Shown here piece by piece: positions 6,057-10,677 of a stretch of DNA of 10,677 nucleotides. Positions within the stretch are counted from its first letter, which is position 1. Each line of letters starts with the position of its first letter. Below the pieces are notes generated by a model, which saw only the letters and a program-made list of their open reading frames with translations, did no database searches and was not told the origin of the DNA. The DNA lies in NCBI GenBank assembly GCA_949297565.1, contig CASFUI010000309.1, forward strand, positions 1 through 10,677. The letters are read 5' to 3'. The DNA comes from an uncultured Eubacteriales bacterium. GTDB lineage: Bacteria > Bacillota > Clostridia > Lachnospirales > Lachnospiraceae. A program made the translations under genes and the position numbers.

Positions 6057-7547
6057 TTGGCAGATAATAAGAATACACAGAATACGGATGTTAATGAGCA
6101 GATCAGAATTCGTATGGAAAAGCTGAAGGCGCTTCAGGAGAGCGGAAAGGATCCGTTTGAGATTACAAAGTACGATGTTACTCATCACACACAGGATATT
6201 AAGGATAATTTTGAAGAGCTCGAGGGCAAAGAGGTTTCAGTGGCAGGCAGGCTTATGCAGAAGCGTGTCATGGGAAAGGCATCATTCTGCAACATTGCCG
6301 ACCTCAAGGGCAATATTCAGCTTTATGTAGCAAGGGATGTTGTAGGAGAGGAGCCGTACGCAGCATTCAAAAAGTTTGATATCGGCGATATTGTAGGCGT
6401 TAAGGGTGAGGTATTCCGCACACAGAAGGGTGAGATTTCAGTTCATGTGTCTCAGATTACTCTTCTCACAAAGAGCCTTCAGGTGCTGCCTGAGAAGTAT
6501 CACGGACTCACAAACACAGACCAGAGATACAGACAGAGATATGTAGACCTTATCGTAAACCCTGAGGTAAGGGACACTTTTATAAAGCGTTCTAAGATTA
6601 TAAAGGAAATACGTAATTTCCTGGACGGAAGAGACTTTATGGAGGTTGAGACTCCTATGCTTGTCTCAAATGCGGGAGGCGCCGCGGCAAGACCGTTTGA
6701 GACCCATTACAACGCGTTGGACGAGGATGTCAAGCTGCGCATTTCGCTTGAGCTGTATTTAAAGAGACTTATAGTCGGCGGTATGGAGAGAGTATATGAA
6801 ATAGGCAGAGTGTTCAGAAATGAGGGAGTGGATACAAGGCATAACCCTGAGTTTACTCTTATGGAGCTTTATCAGGCATATACCGATTATTATGGTATGA
6901 TGGAGCTTGCCGAATCTATGTACAGAACTGTCTGCGAGAAGGTAAACGGAACTACAAAGATAAAGTACGGCGAGTACGAGATTGATTTTTCAAAGCCGTT
7001 TGAGAGAATTACCATGCTTGACGCCGTGAAGAAATATTCAGGTGTGGATTTCACGGAGATAAAGACAGATGAGGAGGCTAAGGCACTCGCGAAGGAGAGA
7101 GGTATTGAGTTTGAGGAGAGACACAAGAGGGGCGACATTCTCAATCTGTTCTTTGAGGAGTATGTCGAGGAGCATTTAATCCAGCCTACATTTGTGATGG
7201 ACCACCCGATTGAGATTTCTCCACTCACCAAGAAAAAGCCTGACTCTCCTGATTATGTTGAGCGTTTTGAGCTCTTTATCAACGGCTGGGAAATGGCTAA
7301 CGCTTATTCGGAGCTTAACGACCCGATCGACCAGAGAGAGAGATTTGCGGCGCAGGAGGAAGCTCTTGCGGCGGGCGACGAGGAGGCCAACCACACAGAC
7401 GAGGATTTCCTCAATGCTCTCGCATACGGAATGCCTCCGACGGGAGGAATAGGCTTCGGAATTGACAGAATGGTAATGCTGCTCACAGATTCCGCTGCGA
7501 TAAGGGACGTGCTGCTGTTCCCGACGATGAAGTCGTTGGATAAATAA
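6057..7547 (+). CDS. lysS: Lysyl-tRNA synthetase, class II
   Basis: A 496-residue class II aminoacyl-tRNA synthetase that charges tRNA-Lys. Residues about 55-140 are the OB-fold anticodon-binding domain (SVAGRLMQKRVMGKASF). The catalytic core follows, with motif 1 around FLDGRDFMEVETPML (188-202), motif 2 FRNEGVDTRHNPEFTLME (253-270) and motif 3 GIGFGIDRMVMLL (464-476). The C-terminal end is complete (LLFPTMKSLDK). The start is TTG at 6057, supported by AAGGAG (6041-6046) ten bases upstream and by the typical N-terminus MADNKNTQNTDVNEQIRIRM. The short spacing after greA suggests cotranscription from the 5452-5480 promoter. No T-box leader is visible before it. Confidence 0.97.
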   Translation: MADNKNTQNTDVNEQIRIRMEKLKALQESGKDPFEITKYDVTHHTQDIKDNFEELEGKEVSVAGRLMQKRVMGKASFCNIADLKGNIQLYVARDVVGEEPYAAFKKFDIGDIVGVKGEVFRTQKGEISVHVSQITLLTKSLQVLPEKYHGLTNTDQRYRQRYVDLIVNPEVRDTFIKRSKIIKEIRNFLDGRDFMEVETPMLVSNAGGAAARPFETHYNALDEDVKLRISLELYLKRLIVGGMERVYEIGRVFRNEGVDTRHNPEFTLMELYQAYTDYYGMMELAESMYRTVCEKVNGTTKIKYGEYEIDFSKPFERITMLDAVKKYSGVDFTEIKTDEEAKALAKERGIEFEERHKRGDILNLFFEEYVEEHLIQPTFVMDHPIEISPLTKKKPDSPDYVERFELFINGWEMANAYSELNDPIDQRERFAAQEEALAAGDEEANHTDEDFLNALAYGMPPTGGIGFGIDRMVMLLTDSAAIRDVLLFPTMKSLDK

Positions 7548-7893
7548 AGCCGGTAAAATGAAGGGTTTTCGGTACCTAAAGTTGTTAACCGCAACAAATT
7601 TACAGCACGTAATAAAGAATAATGAGCGTTAATGAATATTTAAACTCATAAATCCAATTTAATATTTTTTAACTTTAAGGACATTTTTCTGAAAAATTTT
7701 AGAAAGATGTCCTTTTTGTTATGCGGGTGACTATGTTGAGCATGTGAAGCCTGTGAAGCGTGCGAAATATCAGCCGCTTGATATGTGTGTGGCTATTGTT
7801 ATACTAAAATCATTTTCCGTTGTAATGAGTGTGTTCAAGCCAATTTATTAATAAAGGGAAAGGCGATTTTAATTTAGAATTTATGAAAAGGTA
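7548..7893. other. Intergenic stretch between lysS and GntR cassette
   Basis: Apart from the terminator, no convincing gene is visible. A 24-codon ORF (7558-7632) has only a weak ribosome binding site. Bases 7693-7848 are open in one frame, with a CPFC motif at the start and the stop at 7849-7851, but there is no start codon with a binding site. A short direct repeat TGTGAAGC occurs at 7743-7750 and 7752-7759. The stretch may hold decayed coding sequence. Confidence 0.4.
7677..7717 (+). terminator. Strong Rho-independent terminator of greA-lysS
   Basis: The 14-base arms 7677-7690 (starting AAGGACAT) and 7701-7714 (ending ATGTCCTT) pair throughout, with a single G-T wobble. The loop is 10 bases (7691-7700), and a T-rich tail continues to 7720. 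It lies 130 bases after the lysS stop. Confidence 0.88.
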
Positions 7894-7922
7894 TTGACAA
7901 ATACAGCCCTGCTGGTTATACT
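7894..7922 (+). promoter_or_regulatory. Sigma-A promoter of the GntR-ABC cassette
   Basis: TTGACA (7894-7899) is a perfect -35. TATACT (7917-7922) is a good -10 at 17-base spacing. The transcription start is expected near 7929, just ahead of the palindromic operator. Confidence 0.87.
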
Positions 7923-7936
7923 TTGACTGTAAGGCA

Positions 7937-7954
7937 GTTAGTTACTCAACTAAC
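7937..7954. promoter_or_regulatory. Palindromic operator, probable GntR binding site
   Basis: GTTAGTTACTCAACTAAC is a perfect inverted repeat with 7-base arms and a 4-base centre. It lies a few bases after the predicted transcription start and 19 bases before the ribosome binding site. This is where an autoregulating repressor would block early transcription. Binding by the adjacent GntR protein is inferred from position and symmetry. Confidence 0.75.
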
Positions 7955-7986
7955 AAACATGCAAACTGATATAGGAGGTGCTATGA

Positions 7987-8370
7987 TTGAATGTAAATCC
8001 GGACATAGATAAGCCAATCTTCGTTCAGATTGCGGAGCAGCTTGAGGATTCTATATTTACCGGGGTTTTTCCTGAAGAAACGCAAATCCCATCTACAAAT
8101 GAAATCTCTGCGCTGCTCAGTATCAATCCGCATACTGTTCTTAAAGGAATGAATGTGCTGGTTGACGAGGAAATCATCTACAAGAAAAGGGGGCTTGGAA
8201 TGTTTGTGAAAGAGGGAGCGGTCGAAAAAATACGACAAAAAAGACAAAGCCAGTTTTATGAGCAGTATGTTTCAACTTTAATAAGCGAGGCGATGAAGCT
8301 GCAAATGTCTAAAGAAGATATAATTTCTCTGATAGAAAGGGGCTATGACGATGAACGCCATTCAAATTAA
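7987..8370 (+). CDS. GntR-family transcriptional regulator, YtrA type
   Basis: A 127-residue regulator. Residues about 8-76 are the GntR winged helix: DKPIFVQIAEQLEDSIFTGV, then IPSTNEIS, INPHTVLKGMNVLVDEEIIY and KKRGLGMFV. The remaining 50 residues are two helices, matching the short YtrA subfamily, which lacks a ligand-binding domain of the FadR or UbiC kind. YtrA-type proteins usually repress their own operon with ABC transporter genes, as found here. The start is TTG at 7987, eight bases after AGGAGG (7973-7978); an in-frame stop at 7984 excludes anything longer. An ATG at 7983 opens a different frame of nine codons. The gene overlaps the ATPase start by 20 bases. The effector is unknown. 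Confidence 0.9.
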   Translation: MNVNPDIDKPIFVQIAEQLEDSIFTGVFPEETQIPSTNEISALLSINPHTVLKGMNVLVDEEIIYKKRGLGMFVKEGAVEKIRQKRQSQFYEQYVSTLISEAMKLQMSKEDIISLIERGYDDERHSN

Positions 8371-9220
8371 GAATATAACGAAAAGATATAAAGATGTAAC
8401 AGCGCTTGACGATGTTTCTTTTTCCTTTGAGTTCGGGAAAATATACGGGTTTTTAGGAAGAAACAGCGCCGGAAAAACTACTCTCATCAATATTATTGCA
8501 AACCGTATTTTTGCGGATCAGGGCGAAATCCTGATTGACGGTATTCCGGCTAAAGAAAATATGGGTGTCCACGAAAAGATTTTTTGTATGAGCGAAGCGG
8601 ATTTATATGATAGAGATTTGAAGGTGAGAGATCATTTCAAGTGGACAAATCGTTTTTATAGTAACTTTGATTTGAATAAAGCCATTGAGCTTTCCAAAAA
8701 GTTTAATCTTGATACTAACAAAAGATTTAAGGCTTTATCAAAAGGGTATCAGTCCATTTTCAAGCTGATTATTGCGTTATCTCTCAATGTCCCGTATGTG
8801 ATCTTTGATGAGCCGGTATTAGGGCTTGACGCAAATCATAGGGAGCTGTTTTACAGTCTGCTTCTGAAAGAGTTTGAAAATAATGAGCGGACGATTATTA
8901 TTGCGACACACCTGATTGAGGAAGTTTCCAATATAATTGAAGAAGTCGTTTTGATTGATAAAGGTAAGATTCTTGTTCAGGAAAACGTTGAGGAACTGCT
9001 GGAGAAAGGATACAGCATTTCCGGGGTGGCTTATGAGGTTGACCGTTATTGTGAAGGCAGGAATGTCATCGGATATGATGAGCTGGGCGGCTTAAAAATT
9101 GCCTATGTATTAGGAGAGAAAACAGCTTTGCCTCAAGGAAGTAATCTTCAAATTACTGCGATGAATTTGCAAAAGCTGTTTGTCAAGATGACAGAGAAAG
9201 GTGGCGGCGAAAATGAATAA
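8351..9220 (+). CDS. ABC transporter ATP-binding protein (YtrB-like)
   Basis: A 289-residue cytoplasmic ATPase subunit. The Walker A loop is GRNSAGKTT (36-44), slightly divergent from the usual GPNGAGKTT. The signature motif is degenerate, LSKGYQ (129-134) in place of LSGGQ. Walker B and D-loop read VIFDEPVLGLD (150-160), and the switch histidine is His187 in ATHLIEEV. About 80 residues follow the nucleotide-binding domain and have no clear motif. ATG 8351 is preferred to ATG 8345 because GAAAGGGG (8335-8342) gives eight-base spacing to the first and only two to the second. It overlaps the GntR gene and the permease gene, so the three are surely one operon. It would power the permease next to it as an exporter or membrane-stress device. 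The substrate cannot be told. Confidence 0.92.
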   Translation: MNAIQIKNITKRYKDVTALDDVSFSFEFGKIYGFLGRNSAGKTTLINIIANRIFADQGEILIDGIPAKENMGVHEKIFCMSEADLYDRDLKVRDHFKWTNRFYSNFDLNKAIELSKKFNLDTNKRFKALSKGYQSIFKLIIALSLNVPYVIFDEPVLGLDANHRELFYSLLLKEFENNERTIIIATHLIEEVSNIIEEVVLIDKGKILVQENVEELLEKGYSISGVAYEVDRYCEGRNVIGYDELGGLKIAYVLGEKTALPQGSNLQITAMNLQKLFVKMTEKGGGENE

Positions 9221-9932
9221 ATTAAAATCTGCTGTTTTATATGAATACTCAACTAAAATAAGGGCAATGGGAATTTTCTATCTGATTCAATATTTGATTG
9301 TGGCTCTCATTTTTTCGATTATTGCAATTTGTACCGAAGGGAATGAAATTGGCTCTAATGCTTTAGAGTTCAGTTCTGTTGTTTTTGTCAGTGTTATAGG
9401 GGTATTAGGCTATAAAGAAGATTTCAAAGCACTGATTCAAAATGGATATACCCGAAAATATATCTTTGGGGCTACCATTTGTATGTTTACATTGCTGGCG
9501 GGGACAATGGCGCTTATTGATACCATAATCGGCAACTCTATTCATTACTTCAATGGTAGCTACTTTACCCTATACGGCAGCCTTTACGGGTACGGCAATG
9601 TTTTTGTAAACTGGCTATGGCTTACTGTTTTATATTTGATGTATTGCAGCCTTTTCTATTTAGCAGTTTTAGTTATCAACAGAGTCGGAAAAACAATCTC
9701 TCTTTTGATTGGAGTTGGAATTTGCGGAATAATTCTTCTTGTTATTGCGTTGTTCCAGTTTGTATTCTCAGATGAGATTGTGAGCAAGGCTGCGGAATTT
9801 ATGATGAAAGCAATGGGATTTATGAGCGATGGTACAACAAACCTTTTCTTCCCAATCCTATCGTTTCTTGTAATCGGAGTGATTTTTGGAATCGGCTCAT
9901 ATGCCGTAATCCGCCGCACGGAATTAAAATAA
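9213..9932 (+). CDS. ABC transporter membrane permease, six-helix
   Basis: A 239-residue membrane protein with six hydrophobic segments at about 20-40, 52-67, 84-106, 130-155, 160-185 and 209-232. This is the ABC-2-like topology expected for the partner of the ATPase. The N-terminus (MNKLKSAVLYEYSTKIRAMG) is a short amphipathic stretch typical of such permeases, and the end is basic (RRTELK). ATG 9213 follows AAAGGTGG (9197-9204) by eight bases; an in-frame GTG at 9201 overlaps that site and is unlikely. It overlaps the ATPase gene by eight bases. With one ATPase and one permease, the transporter would form a dimer of each. Its role may be peptide or antibiotic resistance or lipid-related export, but that is not shown by the sequence. 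Confidence 0.85.
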   Translation: MNKLKSAVLYEYSTKIRAMGIFYLIQYLIVALIFSIIAICTEGNEIGSNALEFSSVVFVSVIGVLGYKEDFKALIQNGYTRKYIFGATICMFTLLAGTMALIDTIIGNSIHYFNGSYFTLYGSLYGYGNVFVNWLWLTVLYLMYCSLFYLAVLVINRVGKTISLLIGVGICGIILLVIALFQFVFSDEIVSKAAEFMMKAMGFMSDGTTNLFFPILSFLVIGVIFGIGSYAVIRRTELK

Positions 9933-9947
9933 AACTATAAAATATAC

Positions 9948-9988
9948 AAAAATACGGTGCTGCCTGTCTTGGGGAACACCGTATTTTT
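9948..9988. terminator. Terminator of the GntR-ABC cassette (bidirectional form)
   Basis: AAAAATACGGTG (9948-9959) pairs perfectly with CACCGTATTTTT (9977-9988), with a 17-base loop. The arms contribute a T run on the + strand and, by symmetry, one on the - strand. It begins 15 bases after the permease stop and ends 24 bases before the insertion-sequence hairpin. Confidence 0.88.
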
Positions 9989-10012
9989 ATTGTATCGGCA
10001 ATAAAAATAAAC

Positions 10013-10029
10013 CACCTGCTATGCAGGTG
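10013..10029. repeat. IS200 left-end subterminal hairpin
   Basis: CACCTGC (10013-10019) and GCAGGTG (10023-10029) form a perfect 7-base stem with loop TAT. Such hairpins near the ends are the structures bound by Y1 transposases. The octamer GCTATGCA (10018-10025) recurs at the right side (10623-10630). Confidence 0.8.
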
Positions 10030-10060
10030 TGTTCCCAGAAAGCTTTAGCTTCAAGAAAAA

Positions 10061-10118
10061 ACCTCCATGTTATAATGAGTTTAAGGTTCGCCAACCAAAC
10101 TCAATACAACAAGGAGGT
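10061..10118 (+). promoter_or_regulatory. Leader hairpin pairing with the transposase ribosome binding site
   Basis: ACCTCC (10061-10066) is complementary to GGAGGT (10113-10118), the core of the transposase ribosome binding site. The stem continues inward as TGTT/AACA, TA/TA, TGAGTTT (10076-10082) with AAACTCA (10097-10103), and GGTT (10085-10088) with AACC (10093-10096), with three single mismatches and an AA bulge, ending on loop CGCC. That is about 23 pairs in one long hairpin. An RNA carrying both arms would hide the binding site. Ribosome-site hiding is known for IS200 elsewhere. Confidence 0.75.
10068..10076 (+). promoter_or_regulatory. Extended -10 promoter candidate for tnpA
   Basis: TGTTATAAT contains a perfect TATAAT (10071-10076) with the TGn extension that can replace a good -35. 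No clear -35 is present. A start near 10083 would give an mRNA lacking the 10061-10066 strand of the hairpin, so its ribosome binding site would be free. Confidence 0.45.
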
Positions 10119-10124
10119 ATCCGA

Positions 10125-10592
10125 ATGGATAACAACAGTTTATCACACACAAAATGGACATGCAAATATCATATAGTATTTGCGCCAAAGTTCAGAAGAA
10201 AAGTTATATACAAGCAAATAAGAGCAGACATAGGTCACATATTGAGTGAATTATGTAAAAGAAAAGGTGTAGAAATAATAGTAGCAGAGTGTATGCCAGA
10301 TCATGTTCATATGTTTGTGAGTATACCACCGAAGTATAGTGTATCGGAAATAATGGGATATTTGAAAGGAAAGAGTTCTTTGATGATATTCGATAGACAT
10401 GCAAATTTGAAGTATAAGTATGGCAATAGACATTTCTGGTGTAGAGGATATTATGTCGACACAGTAGGTAAGAATGCAAAGAAAATTGAAGAGTATGTAA
10501 GAAATCAGATGAAAGAAGATCTGGAATATGATCAGATGTCACTGAAGGAATACATAGACCCGTTTACGGGTGAGCCAGTAAAAAAGGCATAA
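10125..10592 (+). CDS. tnpA: IS200/IS605-family transposase TnpA (HUH-Y1)
   Basis: A 155-residue single-strand DNA transposase, full length for the family. The opening THxx-type block HTKWTCKYHIVFAPKFRRKV (8-27) is characteristic. The metal-binding HUH motif is HVH (60-62) in PDHVHMFV. The catalytic tyrosine is Tyr124 in IEEYVRNQ (121-128), with Gln128 at its usual place. WCRGYYVDTVGKN (105-117) precedes it. All key residues are present, so the enzyme is probably active as a dimer. AAGGAGGT (10111-10118) stands six bases before the ATG at 10125. A longer open frame begins at 10029 but would include the element's own left end and is rejected. Expression is likely held low by the leader hairpin. 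Confidence 0.95.
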   Translation: MDNNSLSHTKWTCKYHIVFAPKFRRKVIYKQIRADIGHILSELCKRKGVEIIVAECMPDHVHMFVSIPPKYSVSEIMGYLKGKSSLMIFDRHANLKYKYGNRHFWCRGYYVDTVGKNAKKIEEYVRNQMKEDLEYDQMSLKEYIDPFTGEPVKKA

Positions 10593-10596
10593 GCTA

Positions 10597-10612
10597 AAGC
10601 CCTTTAGGGCTT
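10597..10612. terminator. Hairpin just after tnpA
   Basis: AAGCCC (10597-10602) pairs with GGGCTT (10607-10612) around loop TTTA. There is only a short T-poor tail, so it may act as an end-recognition hairpin rather than a terminator. It starts four bases after the tnpA stop. Confidence 0.5.
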
Positions 10613-10677
10613 GCCTGTGGTAGCTATGCACATGGCGAATCTTCGATGGCTCTTTAGAGCCGGCTAGTACCACAGGC
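10613..10677. repeat. Right-side long inverted repeat of the IS200 element
   Basis: GCCTGTGGTA (10613-10622) and TACCACAGGC (10668-10677) are perfect 10-base inverted arms. The 45-base interior contains a second hairpin, GGCTC (10648-10652) with GAGCC (10657-10661) around TTTA. The outer arm ends exactly at the window edge, so it may extend further. It most likely forms the right-end structure of the element. Confidence 0.65.

Larger units (their letters stand above)
10012..10677 (+). mobile_element. IS200-type insertion sequence (IS200/IS605 family), right end at or beyond window edge
   Basis: The element has a single HUH-Y1 transposase gene, a left subterminal hairpin (10013-10029), right-side hairpins (10597-10612 and 10613-10677) and no terminal inverted repeats or target duplication of the DDE kind. 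This is the IS200 plan, without a tnpB partner. Elements of this group move as single-stranded circles and recognise end hairpins. The exact left tip probably lies a little before 10012 and cannot be fixed from one copy. The right tip may lie beyond the window. The element has inserted just after the ABC cassette terminator. Confidence 0.85.

Noticed and set aside
7558..7632. 24-codon ORF after lysS
   Set aside because: The upstream ribosome site is weak, and the peptide has no recognisable features.
10029..10124. Extended N-terminus of the transposase from 10029
   Set aside because: It would translate the element's left end; the family start and a strong ribosome site are at 10125.
1..10677. 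CRISPR array, tRNA, rRNA or prophage genes
   Set aside because: No regular direct repeats with spacers, no cloverleaf or rRNA sequence, and no phage structural genes were seen.
10593..10677. TnpB or omega-RNA partner of the insertion sequence
   Set aside because: No tnpB reading frame is present in the window; the element fits the IS200 tnpA-only form, although what lies beyond base 10677 is unseen.

Overview
The window looks like chromosomal DNA from a low-to-moderate G+C Gram-positive anaerobe of the Clostridia, most likely Lachnospiraceae. This rests on the gene content and order (argF, small membrane protein, birA, small acidic protein, dus, greA, lysS), on strong AGGAGG-type ribosome binding sites with some TTG starts, and on protein sequences typical of that family. 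No database search was possible. All genes recognised lie on the + strand.

Bases 1-190 hold the C-terminal end of a SpoU/TrmH-type rRNA 2'-O-methyltransferase, followed by a likely terminator (264-299). A strong sigma-A promoter (318-346) then drives a secreted cell-wall hydrolase of the SleB (Hydrolase_2) family with two SH3-like regions (420-1592), closed by a good terminator (1628-1664). Its leader carries an exact match to the WalR two-component regulator box (TGTAAC, 5 nt, TGTAAC; 362-378). That fits a cell-wall hydrolase well and is the most attractive regulatory lead in the window.

Bases 1804-5448 form a close-packed, probably co-transcribed run: ornithine carbamoyltransferase, a three-helix membrane protein of unknown function, the bifunctional biotin ligase/repressor BirA, a small acidic protein of unknown function overlapping birA, and a tRNA-dihydrouridine synthase overlapping that protein by one base. 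A perfect consensus promoter (5452-5480) then starts greA and lysS, a transcription/translation pair ended by a long hairpin terminator (7677-7717).

From 7894 the content becomes accessory in character. A strong promoter with an 18-bp perfect palindrome (7937-7954) controls a three-gene cassette: a short YtrA-type GntR repressor, a divergent ABC ATPase and a six-helix membrane permease, with overlapping genes and a terminator at 9948-9988. Immediately after it lies an IS200-type insertion sequence (about 10012 to the window end). It has a single HUH-Y1 transposase, subterminal hairpins and a leader hairpin that pairs with the transposase ribosome binding site. The window ends exactly at the end of a 65-base inverted repeat in the IS right-end region.

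Most of the window is ordinary housekeeping DNA. I do not see a clear undescribed system. The best leads are the predicted WalR control of the hydrolase, the self-regulated GntR-ABC cassette and the self-silencing leader of the insertion sequence.
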